Shown here: one piece after another, positions 34,655 through 44,247 of the stretch | How the letters are laid out: every line of letters starts with the position of its first letter | How positions within the stretch are numbered: position 1 is the stretch's first letter | NCBI GenBank assembly: GCA_963665045.2 | Contig: CAXXJQ010000006.1 | Location: forward strand, 744,001 to 808,000 | Length of the DNA: 64,000 bases | Reading direction: 5' to 3' | Origin: JAFGRU01 sp016934985 | Lineage (GTDB): Bacteria > Desulfobacterota > Desulfuromonadia > Desulfuromonadales > JAAYDE01 | Notes under the pieces: model-generated | Seen by the model: the letters and a program-made list of their open reading frames with translations, nothing else | Databases searched by the model: none | Told to the model about the DNA's origin: nothing | Translations under genes and position numbers: made by a program

Positions 34655-37136
34655 TGGGGTTTTCCTCCAGAAGGTCCAGAAGCGATCCGTTTTCCGTCTC
34701 TTCATCGTCGCTTTCCGCCAACTTGGCCACGGCGACTATCTTTTCTTCACTATCCAGTTCCATAAGGCGGACGCCCTGGGTATTGCGCCCGATAATGGAA
34801 AGATCGCCGACCCTGGTGCGAAGAATCTTGCCTTTGTCGGTGATGAACATGAGATCTTCTTCATCCCCGGCCAGCTTGATGTCGATCACCTTGCCGTTGC
34901 GTTCCGAGGTCTTGATGGTAATTACCCCCTTGCCGCCCCGGCTCTGAGCCCGGTATTCCTCAATCTTGGTCCGTTTTCCATAACCGTTTTCAGTGACCGT
35001 CACCAAGGAGGCCGAAGTGTTGCTCGAGACAGTCTCCATGCCGATGACCTCGTCGTCGCGGGCCAGGCTCATACCCCGAACACCCCGCGCCGTTCTTCCC
35101 ATTGGACGGGCCGTTTTTTCCGGGAAGCGGATAGACTGCCCGTTACGGCTTGCCAGAAGAATGTCATAGCTGCCATCGGTCAGGCGGGTGGACACAAGCC
35201 TGTCTCCCTCGTCGATATGAAGAGCGATTATGCCTCCCGCCCTGGGGTTGGCGTAAGCCATGAGTTCAGTTTTTTTGACCGTTCCGCGACGGGTCGCCGT
35301 AACGATATACTGCCCCTCCCGAAATTCCTTGACCGGGAGGATGTTGGTCACGTTTTCATCCGGACCGAGTTGGAGCAGGTTGACGATGGCCTTTCCCCGG
35401 GAAGCCCTGCCGCCTTGGGGAATTTCATGCACCTTGAGCCAATGGAGCCGTCCTTTGTCCGTGAAAATTAAAACGTAGGAGTGGGTGGAGGCCACAAACA
35501 GCTGCTCAACGAAATCCTCCTCCCTGGGGCGAATCCCGCTGCGGCCTTTTCCTCCCCGCCGCTGGGCGCGATAGAGGGAAACGGCATTACGCTTGATGTA
35601 ACCGGAATGGGTCACAGTCACCACCATGTCCTCTTCAACGATCAGATCCTCGAGGGAGAGGTCAGCCTGCTGCTGGATGATTTCCGTCTGCCTGGGATCG
35701 GCAAACTTCTCTTTAATTTCAAGAAGTTCATTACGGATAATTTTAAAGATCTCGACTTCGCTGGCGAGTATCTCTTTCAGGCGGGTGATAAGAGCCAGTA
35801 TCTCCGTATATTCGGTGAGGATCTTATCCCGCTCCAGCCCGGTCAGGCGCTGCAGTCTCATATTGAGAATCTCTTGCGCCTGAATCTCGGAAAAGTCAAA
35901 ACGCTCTATGAGGGAAGCTTTGGCAGTAGCCGGACTTTCTGAGGTTTTGATGATCTGGATGACTTCCTCCAGGTTTTCCAGAGCGACTTTCAATCCTTCC
36001 AGAATGTGAGCACGCGCTTCGGCTTTTTTCAGTTCGAAAATACAGCGGCGGATAACCACATCTTTGCGGTGTTCAAGAAAACGGTCGAGAATGGTCCGCA
36101 GATTCAGGATCCGGGGCTCACCATTGACAATCGCAAGAAGAATGATCCCGTAGGAAGACTGCATAGGGGTCATTTTATAGAGCTGGTTAAGAAGTATCTC
36201 CGGATAGGTGTCCTTTTTCAGTTCCACCACGATGCGCATGCCGTCGCGGTCGGACTCGTCGCGAAGATCGCTGATGCCCTCTATTTTCTTGTCTTTGACC
36301 AGTTCGGCTATCTTTTCGATGAGACGGGCCTTGTTGACCTGATAGGGAATTTCGGTTATGACGATTTTTTCCCGCCCGGTACGGCGGTCCTTTTCGACCA
36401 GGGCACGGGCTCTCATCTGGATGATCCCCCGCCCGGTACGGTAGGCCTGGTTGATACCTTCGCGGCCCAGAATAACCCCGCTGGTGGGGAAATCGGGTCC
36501 GGGAATGATGGCCATCAAATCATCAATATGGAGGGCACGATTATCGATGATGGCCACCAACCCGTCAATCACTTCGCCAAGGTTGTGAGGAGGTATTTTT
36601 GTAGTCATGCCGACGGCAATCCCCTCGGAACCGTTTACCAGGAGGTTTGGATACCTGCAGGGCAAAACCAAAGGCTCTTCCAGAGAGTCATCGTAGTTCG
36701 GTCCGAAATCGACGGTCTCCTTTTCCAGGTCGGCCAGAACCTCGTGGGCGAGACGCGCCATCCGCACCTCGGTATAACGCATGGCCGCCGCCGAATCGCC
36801 GTCAATTGAGCCAAAATTCCCCTGGCCGTCAACCAGGGGGTAACGCATGGAAAAATCCTGGGCCAGACGGACGATGGTATCGTAAACCGCGGAGTCGCCA
36901 TGGGGATGATATTTACCGATAACATCTCCAACCACGCGGGCGGATTTTTTATAGGGTTTGTTGTAATCATTGCTAAGCTCGTGCATGGCGAAAAGAACCC
37001 GTCGATGAACAGGTTTGAGCCCGTCACGAACATCCGGTAAAGCCCGCCCGATAATGACGCTCATAGCATAATCCATATAGGATTTCTGCATTTCGTCTTC
37101 AATGTTGACGGGAATTATGTTTTGCTGTGTCAGCAT
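34629..37136 (-). CDS. gyrA: DNA gyrase subunit A
   Basis: The 835-aa product has the GyrA winged-helix and tower with catalytic Tyr121 (AMRYTEVRMA), the quinolone-determining segment YHPHGDSAVYDTIVR with Ser82 and Asp86 (wild-type-like), the GyrA box QRRGGKG, and a beta-pinwheel C-terminal domain. It supercoils DNA with GyrB. It is separated from gyrB by 48 bp and its 3' end overlaps the TPR gene. The acidic C-terminal tail (DDEETENGSLLDLLEENP) is usual. Confidence 0.98.
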   Translation of the reverse strand: MLTQQNIIPVNIEDEMQKSYMDYAMSVIIGRALPDVRDGLKPVHRRVLFAMHELSNDYNKPYKKSARVVGDVIGKYHPHGDSAVYDTIVRLAQDFSMRYPLVDGQGNFGSIDGDSAAAMRYTEVRMARLAHEVLADLEKETVDFGPNYDDSLEEPLVLPCRYPNLLVNGSEGIAVGMTTKIPPHNLGEVIDGLVAIIDNRALHIDDLMAIIPGPDFPTSGVILGREGINQAYRTGRGIIQMRARALVEKDRRTGREKIVITEIPYQVNKARLIEKIAELVKDKKIEGISDLRDESDRDGMRIVVELKKDTYPEILLNQLYKMTPMQSSYGIILLAIVNGEPRILNLRTILDRFLEHRKDVVIRRCIFELKKAEARAHILEGLKVALENLEEVIQIIKTSESPATAKASLIERFDFSEIQAQEILNMRLQRLTGLERDKILTEYTEILALITRLKEILASEVEIFKIIRNELLEIKEKFADPRQTEIIQQQADLSLEDLIVEEDMVVTVTHSGYIKRNAVSLYRAQRRGGKGRSGIRPREEDFVEQLFVASTHSYVLIFTDKGRLHWLKVHEIPQGGRASRGKAIVNLLQLGPDENVTNILPVKEFREGQYIVTATRRGTVKKTELMAYANPRAGGIIALHIDEGDRLVSTRLTDGSYDILLASRNGQSIRFPEKTARPMGRTARGVRGMSLARDDEVIGMETVSSNTSASLVTVTENGYGKRTKIEEYRAQSRGGKGVITIKTSERNGKVIDIKLAGDEEDLMFITDKGKILRTRVGDLSIIGRNTQGVRLMELDSEEKIVAVAKLAESDDEETENGSLLDLLEENPIDPEENPS

Positions 37137-37184
37137 TTATTTCCTCATTGCTAAAAAAAGTTCCCGACCTGCCGTTGGCCGGTT

Positions 37185-39581
37185 TTAAATGTCCAGATTG
37201 GAAACGTTGAGAGCGTTGTTCTCGATAAACTCCCGGCGCGGATCGACCTGATCCCCCATCAGAACTGTAAAAATCTTGTCCGCTTCAATGGCATCTTCAA
37301 GCTCAACCCGAAGGAGAACCCGCTTTTCAGGATCCATGGTCGTATCATACAGCTGATCGGGGTTCATTTCACCCAACCCTTTGTAACGCTGAATATATTG
37401 TCCTTTTTTCGCCCGTTTCAGGAAAAAGTCGAAATAATCCTGACGATTTTCGACTTCGGCCTCTTCCTTCCCCTCCGAAGAAAAAAAGGCTTTCTCATTC
37501 AGGCAGATATCTTCAATGGAACGAAAAGCTTGAAGCAAAAGCCGGTATTCATGGGAGGAGAGAAGATCAAGGACCCTCTGATCGATACGGGAGCGGACAT
37601 TTCCAAGCTGAAAGTTTATCCGCGGCGGATCATAAAGAACCTTGAATTCGGCTTTCGGTTCCGCTTTCTTCAACTCCCCGGCCAGAGGGGTTAAATCGAG
37701 GAGGTCGGAAAAACCGTTCTGAATGTGATTCTCGACAAAAATAGATAAAATGTGGGAAGGAACCCCTTTCCGGACCAGTTTTTCAAACTGACGGTTATAT
37801 TCGATGATATTCCGCAGGCCCGGAATAATTTGTCTTCCACGCAGGACTTTTGCGGTTTTCTCCATTTGAACGGTAAGTCCATCCACCCCTTCTTCAAGCA
37901 GATAATCGAGGAGGTTCTCCTCATCTTTCAGGTAAATCTCTTTTTTCCCTTTTTTTGCCTTGTACAAAGGGGGTTGAGCGATGTACAGATGCCCTCTTTG
38001 GATCAACTCCGGCATTTGCCGGAAAAAGAAGGTAAGAAGCAGAGTGCGGATATGCGAACCGTCAACATCGGCATCGGTCATGATAATGACGCGGTGGTAC
38101 CTGAGCTTGCTGATATCAAACTCATCCTTACCTATGCCGGTTCCCATGGCAGTGATCAGAGTTCGGATCTCATTGGAGGTGAGCATCTTGTCGAAACGAG
38201 CCTTTTCGACATTAATAATTTTTCCTCTTAGAGGGAGAATCGCCTGATAACGGCGGTCCCGGCCCTGTTTAGCACTTCCGCCGGCGCTGTCGCCCTCGAC
38301 CAGGTAAATTTCGCAAAGAGTCGGGTCCTTTTCCTGGCAATCGGCCAGTTTGCCCGGCAGGGCAAGGGATTCAAGCGCGCCCTTGCGGCGCGTCAGGTCT
38401 CTTGCCTTGCGCGCCGCCTCCCTGGCACGCGCTGCCTCAATCCCCTTTTCCAGAATCTTTCTGGCAACAGGGGGATTCTCTTCTAAAAAACTGGCCAATT
38501 TGTCGTTGACCATGGTTTCCACAAAACCTTTAATTTCCGAATTGCCCAATTTAGATTTGGTCTGCCCCTCAAACTGAGGATCCGGAACCTTGACGGAAAT
38601 TACCGCAGTGATCCCCTCGCGAAGGTCGTCCCCGGATACGCTCGTCTTGATGTTTTTCAGAAGGTTGTTGGCGCTGGCATAATTGTTCATGGTCCGGGTT
38701 AAAGCAGCTTTGAAGCCGACCAGATGGGTCCCTCCCTCCTGCGTATTGATATTATTGGCAAAAGAAAAAATTTTTTCATCGTAGCCGTCGTTATATTGAA
38801 TCGCTACCTCTATATCAACACCCTCGCGAATACCCTGAAAAAATATAGGCTTGGGATGAAGAGGCGTTTTCGCCCGGTTGAGATATTCAACAAAAGAGGA
38901 AATCCCCCCCTCGTAATGAAAATCGTGGCTCTTTTCCGTGCGTTCGTCGCCGATGTGAATCGACACCCCGGCATTAAGAAAGGCCAGTTCCCGCAACCGC
39001 TGAGCAAGGGTTTCGAAGGAAAAATCGGTGGTCTCGAAAATCTCAGGATCGGGCCAGAACGTGATACTGGTACCAGTTTTACCGGTTTCCCCCTCTTCCC
39101 GAATGGGCGAAAGAGGAATTCCCCGTTCATAACTCTGGCGGTAGACACGTTTGGCGCGGCGGATCTCAAGATCCAGGTGTTGGGACAGAGCATTGACCAC
39201 AGAAACCCCGACACCATGGAGGCCACCGGAAACCTTGTAACTGTCGCTGTCGAACTTGCCCCCGGCATGAAGAACGGTCATGACGACCTCGGCTGCCGAT
39301 TTTTTCTGAGTGGCGTGCATCTCCACCGGTATGCCGCGGCCGTTATCCTCGACGGTAACCGAGCCGTCAAGATGAATGATAACAGTAACCGTATTACAAT
39401 ATCCGGCCAGGGCCTCGTCAATGGCATTATCGACCAATTCGTAAACCAGGTGGTGGAGGCCGGGGGTCCCTGTTGAACCGATATACATGGCTGGCCTTTT
39501 TCGAACGGCAGACAGACCTTCAAGCACTTTAATACTTTCAGCACCGTAATTTTTTTCCACAGAAGGTTCCTTTGTTGTCAT
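37185..39581 (-). CDS. gyrB: DNA gyrase subunit B
   Basis: The 798-aa product has the GHKL ATPase (YELVDNAIDEALAGYC, VEDNGRGIPVEMH, GLHGVGVSVVNALS), the transducer domain, and a TOPRIM domain with EGDSAGGSAKQGRDR and MTDADVDGSHIRTLLLTFF. ATP hydrolysis here drives negative supercoiling by GyrAB. It lies 4 bp after recF (39586), in the conserved recF-gyrB-gyrA order. Confidence 0.98.
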   Translation of the reverse strand: MTTKEPSVEKNYGAESIKVLEGLSAVRKRPAMYIGSTGTPGLHHLVYELVDNAIDEALAGYCNTVTVIIHLDGSVTVEDNGRGIPVEMHATQKKSAAEVVMTVLHAGGKFDSDSYKVSGGLHGVGVSVVNALSQHLDLEIRRAKRVYRQSYERGIPLSPIREEGETGKTGTSITFWPDPEIFETTDFSFETLAQRLRELAFLNAGVSIHIGDERTEKSHDFHYEGGISSFVEYLNRAKTPLHPKPIFFQGIREGVDIEVAIQYNDGYDEKIFSFANNINTQEGGTHLVGFKAALTRTMNNYASANNLLKNIKTSVSGDDLREGITAVISVKVPDPQFEGQTKSKLGNSEIKGFVETMVNDKLASFLEENPPVARKILEKGIEAARAREAARKARDLTRRKGALESLALPGKLADCQEKDPTLCEIYLVEGDSAGGSAKQGRDRRYQAILPLRGKIINVEKARFDKMLTSNEIRTLITAMGTGIGKDEFDISKLRYHRVIIMTDADVDGSHIRTLLLTFFFRQMPELIQRGHLYIAQPPLYKAKKGKKEIYLKDEENLLDYLLEEGVDGLTVQMEKTAKVLRGRQIIPGLRNIIEYNRQFEKLVRKGVPSHILSIFVENHIQNGFSDLLDLTPLAGELKKAEPKAEFKVLYDPPRINFQLGNVRSRIDQRVLDLLSSHEYRLLLQAFRSIEDICLNEKAFFSSEGKEEAEVENRQDYFDFFLKRAKKGQYIQRYKGLGEMNPDQLYDTTMDPEKRVLLRVELEDAIEADKIFTVLMGDQVDPRREFIENNALNVSNLDI

Positions 39582-39585
39582 TAAA

Positions 39586-40689
39586 TCATAACCTCTCGTA
39601 TTTCACTTCTTCGAGGGTGCCAGCGCAAACCTGAAAGGAACGGCTGGGCGAGACCCCACATCTGGCAAGCTGCTGCTTGTCCGTGGTAGTCATAAAAACC
39701 TGTCCTTCACGGCTGGACAAAAATCTGAAAAAATTGAGCTGACGGAAAGAGTCGAGCTCGCTTGCCATATCGTCAAGAAGAAGGACCGGCGTTTTTCCGG
39801 TCTTTGCTTCAATGGCCTGAATCTGAGTTATTTTAAAGGCCATCAGAAACGAGCGTTTCTGCCCTTGGGAACCGAAAATCCGCAAGGGCCGGCCATCGAC
39901 CAGAAAAAGCGGATCGTCCCAATGGGGCCCGACCAGAGTATAGCCTAAATCGCGTTCCTTTTCCCGCGTCTTTTTTAAATCCTCTCGTAGATCTTTTCCC
40001 AACTCTTCGTCACCTTTTTCAGAACCGGGATATAAAATATCCACATTTTCAGCAGTTCCGGCAATCTCCCGGTAATTTTTTTTCAGTTCGGGGGTAAATT
40101 CCCGAAGATAAGTTATACGATCCTTTCTCAGACGGACGCCATTTTCCAGGAAACCTTCCGTCCAAACCTCCAATTCATCCCGAAAGCGTTTTTCTTTTAG
40201 CAAGCGATTACGATTTTTCAAATAGTTGTCATATTTCTTCACCCGCTCGAGAAAATCGGGATCTGCCAGAAAAACAGCACGGTCAAGAAGTGACCGGCGT
40301 CCAGCCGGCCCACCTTTGACCAGGTTTAACTCTTCAGGGGAAAACAGCACGGTCTTGAATAAACCGAAATAATCCCGTCCTGACTTGACCGGCTTGCCGT
40401 TGAGGCGAACCGATTTGCCCGTTTTTTCAACCCCGACCTCGACCTTCTTGCAACAGGGTTGAAACATGATATCGCCGCTTATATGGCAGCAACTCTCACC
40501 CCAGCGGATGATATCCCTATTTTTCGAGTTGCGAAAACTTTTCAGATTGGCAAGGAAAAAGACAGCTTCGAGAAAATTGGTCTTTCCTTGAGCATTGTCC
40601 CCCCAAAGAAGCGTCAAACCCTTTTCCATTTGCAAGTCGACCTTCTCGAAATTCCGAAAATTACGGAAAAATAGCTTTTGGAGGTGCAT
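39586..40689 (-). CDS. recF: RecF, recombination-mediator ATPase
   Basis: The 367-aa product has a Walker A WGDNAQGKTNFLEAV (residues about 29-43), an ABC-like signature GSQGQKRSFLMAFK (about 276-289) and Walker B VLLLDDMASELD (about 306-317). RecF loads RecA at single-stranded gaps with RecO and RecR. It lies between dnaN and gyrB in the conserved order. Confidence 0.97.
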   Translation of the reverse strand: MHLQKLFFRNFRNFEKVDLQMEKGLTLLWGDNAQGKTNFLEAVFFLANLKSFRNSKNRDIIRWGESCCHISGDIMFQPCCKKVEVGVEKTGKSVRLNGKPVKSGRDYFGLFKTVLFSPEELNLVKGGPAGRRSLLDRAVFLADPDFLERVKKYDNYLKNRNRLLKEKRFRDELEVWTEGFLENGVRLRKDRITYLREFTPELKKNYREIAGTAENVDILYPGSEKGDEELGKDLREDLKKTREKERDLGYTLVGPHWDDPLFLVDGRPLRIFGSQGQKRSFLMAFKITQIQAIEAKTGKTPVLLLDDMASELDSFRQLNFFRFLSSREGQVFMTTTDKQQLARCGVSPSRSFQVCAGTLEEVKYERL

Positions 40690-40729
40690 GCAACGTGGCG
40701 CCTTTACCTTGAGAGGGTCTTTCAGCGGC

Positions 40730-41848
40730 CTACAGCCTCATGGGCATGACCACCGCTAGACAGTCCTGGTTTTCAAAAGGGGTTATGAGTCCCGGTGAAA
40801 GATTATCCTTCATTTGAAAACGAATTTTTTCACACTCCTGAGAATTCAAAATATCAAGGAGGTAGCGGGCGTTAAAACCGATGGACGTTTCTTCTCCTTC
40901 ATACTCCAGGTCCATGGTTTCCCGAGCTTCACCAAATTCGGGGTTGGATGATACCACCTCCATACTTCCAGGAAAGAAAGAAATTTTTACGCCTCGAGAT
41001 TTTTCACTGGCCAAGGTGGAAACCCGGCGTACCAGCCTCAAAAAATCTTCCCTGGGGACGATGGCAGAAGGCTCCGAAACAGCGGGGATGACTTTTTGAT
41101 ATTCAGGAAATTCCCCGTCAACCAGCCGGATAATCAGGGTGGCTTCATTGGCCATAAGCGCAGCATTGTTGTCGGAAAAGCCCAAAATAAGATCTGTTTC
41201 TGCTTCTTCGATAATCTTACGAAGTTCCATTACTCCTTTGCGAGGGAAAATCACCCCTTTTTTAAGCTGTTCAATATCTGGAATGTCCGCGAGCGACTTG
41301 GCTAAAGCCAGACGATGACCGTCGGTAGCCACCAAACATAAACAAGTCCTCTCCTCCTCTTTTAATGAATGGAAAAAGATGCCGTTAAGGTTGTATTTAC
41401 TATCGTCACTGGACATGGAAAAAGATGTATGTTCAAGCATTCTTTTCAAATTTGGACCATCGATAGGGAAAGAAGAATCTCTTTCCACCTCGGGAAATTT
41501 CGGGAACTGCTCAGGTGAAAGACCGGCCAATTTAAAAACTGCTTTTTCACATTGGATTTCCATGCGAAAATTTTCCAACACCTTGAAACAGATATCCTTT
41601 TCCGGAAGTTCTCTCACTATCTCATAAAGTTTTTTGGCTGACAGAGCAATTTTCCCCGGAGTTTTTACCGAAGCCGGATAATTGGCTTTCATGCCAACTT
41701 CCAGATCAGTGGCGGTCAAAAATATTTTCTCTTCCTCCCCTTCAATCAAAACATTTGAAAGAATCGGAATCGTAGTCCGTTTTTCCACAATACTCTGGAT
41801 GCGGGACAATCCTTTTAAAAGAACTTCTTTCTTGATGGAAAATTCCAT
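40730..41848 (-). CDS. dnaN: DNA polymerase III beta sliding clamp
   Basis: The 372-aa product has three clamp domains, starting MEFSIKKEVLLKGLSRIQSIVEKR and ending LITPFENQDCLAVVMPMRL, the clamp C-terminus. It forms a dimeric ring holding Pol III on DNA. ATG 41848 has GGAGGGG five bases upstream; the GTG-led alternative at 41872 lacks conservation. It is 40 bp before recF. Confidence 0.97.
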   Translation of the reverse strand: MEFSIKKEVLLKGLSRIQSIVEKRTTIPILSNVLIEGEEEKIFLTATDLEVGMKANYPASVKTPGKIALSAKKLYEIVRELPEKDICFKVLENFRMEIQCEKAVFKLAGLSPEQFPKFPEVERDSSFPIDGPNLKRMLEHTSFSMSSDDSKYNLNGIFFHSLKEEERTCLCLVATDGHRLALAKSLADIPDIEQLKKGVIFPRKGVMELRKIIEEAETDLILGFSDNNAALMANEATLIIRLVDGEFPEYQKVIPAVSEPSAIVPREDFLRLVRRVSTLASEKSRGVKISFFPGSMEVVSSNPEFGEARETMDLEYEGEETSIGFNARYLLDILNSQECEKIRFQMKDNLSPGLITPFENQDCLAVVMPMRL

Positions 41849-42348
41849 GACCCCTCCTGTACCTGTACACAAGATACTGTTTCTATTTTATATATCATTT
41901 AAAGATAGTAGTAGTAGTAACAGGTTGCTGTTGAATTGTTGAAAAAGAAAAAAAAGTTCTATTAATTAAATGATTATAGATCAATATTGGCCCCTGTTTC
42001 CTTGTTGATAAACATTTTTAAAACTGTGGAAGAATTGGATAAATAAATTTTTTAATGACTTATCCGCATTTCGTTTACATGTTCTTCAACAGGTTATAAA
42101 CCTCATTTAAGAGATTAGGCGCAAACAGCAGTCCTTATCTGGGCCGCCCATAAAACCTGAATAATTTCAAAAATAATAAAAAAGTCAAATATGTAAAATA
42201 GTTTGATTTTATCAAAGTCGAAGAGAATTTTTCTTTGCCAGAAAAAAAAACTTGTTGCAGGCAGATTCAGCTTCGGTAAAACCCAACCCTAACGAAAAAT
42301 CTTTGGTTATTTTAGCAAAACTTTGGGATTAAAAAAAAGACGGTTTTA
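41849..42348. promoter_or_regulatory. dnaA-dnaN intergenic region: candidate oriC unwinding side
   Basis: This 500-bp AT-rich region has no gene. It holds TGTTGATAA (42003-42011) and TTATCCGCA (42060-42068), each one mismatch from the DnaA box, weaker boxes such as TGTTGAAAA (41937-41945), a run of TAG triplets (41906-41920) and an AT-rich stretch (about 41879-41905) next to dnaN. The order on the minus strand is boxes, triplets, AT-rich DNA. Confidence 0.55.
41906..41920. repeat. DnaA-trio-like repeat (TAG x4 + TAA)
   Basis: Five consecutive TAR triplets (TAGTAGTAGTAGTAA) lie directly beside AT-rich DNA and downstream of DnaA-box-like sites on the minus strand. DnaA-trios (3'-GAT-5' repeats) load DnaA onto single strands in B. 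subtilis; a role here is inferred. Confidence 0.5.
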
Positions 42349-43734
42349 TTAAAGAGTCATGGATTTTTTAATATTTTCCAGGGTTGAACGAAGTCGAAAG
42401 TCGTCTTCCAGGGCTTTTTCAATCTTTTTTATGGCGTGAATTATAGTTGAGTGGTCCTTACCGCCGAATTTTTCACCAATTTCGGGGTAGGAACAGGAAG
42501 TCATCTGGCGGGCGAGATACATGGCAATTTGGCGAGGAATTACCAGAGCTTTAAGGCGTTTAGATGATTTAAGCTCCGTTAGTTTGATATTAAAATGGGA
42601 AGCAACCACCTTTTGGATTTGTTCAACGGAAATTTCGCGGTTCTTTTCAACAAGAATATCCTTAAGGATTTCCTTGGCCATGGAAAGAGAAACCGAAGTT
42701 GCCGTTAGTTTTGCGTAAGCACCGATTCGGTTGAGAAGACCTTCCAATTCACGGACATTGCTGGTAATGGAATTGGCAATAAAAAAAGCCACATCTTCAG
42801 GAAGTTTGATGCCGATCTGTTCGGCCTTCAGATTGAGGATGGCCTGTTTCGTTTCCACATCCGGGGCCTGGATATCAGCGATTAATCCCCACTCAAAGCG
42901 GGAACGGAGACGTTCTTCCAAGCCGGGAATATCTTTTGGAAATTTGTCCGATGTAACGACAATTTGTTTTTGTGACTCGTAGAGTGCATTGAAAGTATGG
43001 AAAAACTCCTCCTGGGTTCTTTCTTTGCCGGCAATAAATTGGACATCGTCAATTAAAAGGACGTCAACCGATCTGAATTTTTTGCGGAAATCGTCCATTT
43101 TTGCGTAGCGCAGGGAATTGATCAGTTCATTCATGAATTTTTCCGAGGTATAGTAACTTACCTGCATATGAGGTTTGTTCTTGGAAACAAAATTTCCTAT
43201 GGCACTGATCAGATGAGTTTTCCCTAGGCCGACACCGCCGTAAATAAAGAGTGGGTTGTAGGTGGTTGCCGGGTTGTTGGCTACAGCCATGGCAGCGGCA
43301 TAGGCAAACTGGTTGGATGATCCGGCAACAAATTCTTGAAAGCTGTATTTCGGATTAAGATTAAAATTACTGGTATTGTTTTTTTCCGTTTCAATGTTAA
43401 CTTGGGAGGAGAGGTTGGCATCGTCTCTCAAGAATGAATTATCCTCCGACACCCTGGTTTTTTCCATATCCGGTTCAGGGCCTTCTGCATCTTGGGAGAC
43501 TCCGACTTTAAGCTTAATTTTTATTGGGACTGCCAAAAGTTCGGAAAGAGTGTTTTCCAGAAGATCGAAGTAATTTTCCTGGATCCATTCGAGAACAAAA
43601 CGGTTGGGAACTTCCAATGTTATTTTATCAGGGGTTAAATCTATTGGACGGATTGATTTAATCCAGGTGGAAAAAAACGGAGACTCAATAACCTGCTCAA
43701 GTTGAGCAATGGCTTGCTTCCAAATTTGATTCAT
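42349..43734 (-). CDS. dnaA: DnaA, chromosomal replication initiator
   Basis: The 461-aa product has an N-terminal domain I, a linker, an AAA+ domain with Walker A GGVGLGKTHL (residues about 166-175) and Walker B LLIDDVQFI, and the C-terminal HTH with MYLARQMTSCSYPEIGEKFGGKDHSTIIHAI that binds the DnaA box. It opens oriC and controls its own gene. It lies between two box-bearing regions, as in B. subtilis, and is on the minus strand. Confidence 0.98.
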   Translation of the reverse strand: MNQIWKQAIAQLEQVIESPFFSTWIKSIRPIDLTPDKITLEVPNRFVLEWIQENYFDLLENTLSELLAVPIKIKLKVGVSQDAEGPEPDMEKTRVSEDNSFLRDDANLSSQVNIETEKNNTSNFNLNPKYSFQEFVAGSSNQFAYAAAMAVANNPATTYNPLFIYGGVGLGKTHLISAIGNFVSKNKPHMQVSYYTSEKFMNELINSLRYAKMDDFRKKFRSVDVLLIDDVQFIAGKERTQEEFFHTFNALYESQKQIVVTSDKFPKDIPGLEERLRSRFEWGLIADIQAPDVETKQAILNLKAEQIGIKLPEDVAFFIANSITSNVRELEGLLNRIGAYAKLTATSVSLSMAKEILKDILVEKNREISVEQIQKVVASHFNIKLTELKSSKRLKALVIPRQIAMYLARQMTSCSYPEIGEKFGGKDHSTIIHAIKKIEKALEDDFRLRSTLENIKKSMTL

Positions 43735-43779
43735 AGAAAAAGTGTAATTCTAACTTGACGGGAAACAATGAAGAAAGAC

Positions 43780-43880
43780 GATTTTATCCACAAAACTATC
43801 CACAGCTGTGGATAAAATACTTTCTTTGACATTGTAGTTGGATTGGCTACTATCTGACGCACTTCGTGGTGGATAAGAAG
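43780..43880. promoter_or_regulatory. Candidate oriC: DnaA-box cluster upstream of dnaA
   Basis: A perfect TTATCCACA at 43784-43792, a CTATCCACA (one mismatch) at 43796-43804, and a perfect reverse box TGTGGATAA at 43807-43815 form a palindrome TATCCACAGCTGTGGATA (43797-43814). A one-mismatch reverse box follows at 43868-43876. This 335-bp dnaA-rpmH gap is where the strand bias of genes switches. Confidence 0.8.
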
Positions 43881-43969
43881 CTATCAAAGCTTTCATTTCT
43901 TTGCAAGATTTTTTTCCTTGAATGCTGGTTCGAAATTCACAGGGCAATGGGGGGAAATTTTTTTCATTC

Positions 43970-44000
43970 TTGACAAGGAAAGAAAAATATGGTTGATAAT
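43970..44000 (+). promoter_or_regulatory. Candidate rpmH promoter
   Basis: TTGACA (43970-43975) and GATAAT (43995-44000) are separated by 19 bp, 70 bp before rpmH. The spacer is a little long, and TGATAA at 18 bp is an alternative. Confidence 0.4.
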
Positions 44001-44069
44001 GCGTTTTCTAGAAATTCCTTTAAAAAGAGAGCAATTTAGCCTTATTTTTGATTGTGGAGTAGACCTGTT

Positions 44070-44219
44070 ATGAAAAGAACTTACCAACCCAGCAGAATAA
44101 AAAGAAAAAGAACCCATGGGTTTAGGAAAAGAATGCTTACCTTCAACGGCCGGAACGTGCTTAAAAGGAGACGTCAGAGGGGGAGAAAAAGCCTTGTAGT
44201 TAGCATTCCTAAAAAGTAA
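44070..44219 (+). CDS. rpmH: 50S ribosomal protein L34
   Basis: This 49-aa, very basic protein starts MKRTYQPSRIKRKRTHGFRK and contains the L34 consensus NGRNVLKRRRQRGRKSL. It is slightly longer than the usual 44-46 aa because of a VVSIPKK tail. It begins the rpmH-rnpA-yidD-yidC cluster, 335 bp from dnaA in divergent orientation. A GGAG element lies 12 bp before the ATG, with non-ideal spacing. Confidence 0.97.
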   Translation: MKRTYQPSRIKRKRTHGFRKRMLTFNGRNVLKRRRQRGRKSLVVSIPKK

Positions 44220-44247
44220 ATTATTTTTTCAGGAAAAAGGTCGGCAT

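Noticed and set aside
36006..36809. Plus-strand ORF of 267 codons
   Set aside because: It is antisense to gyrA and is a shadow.
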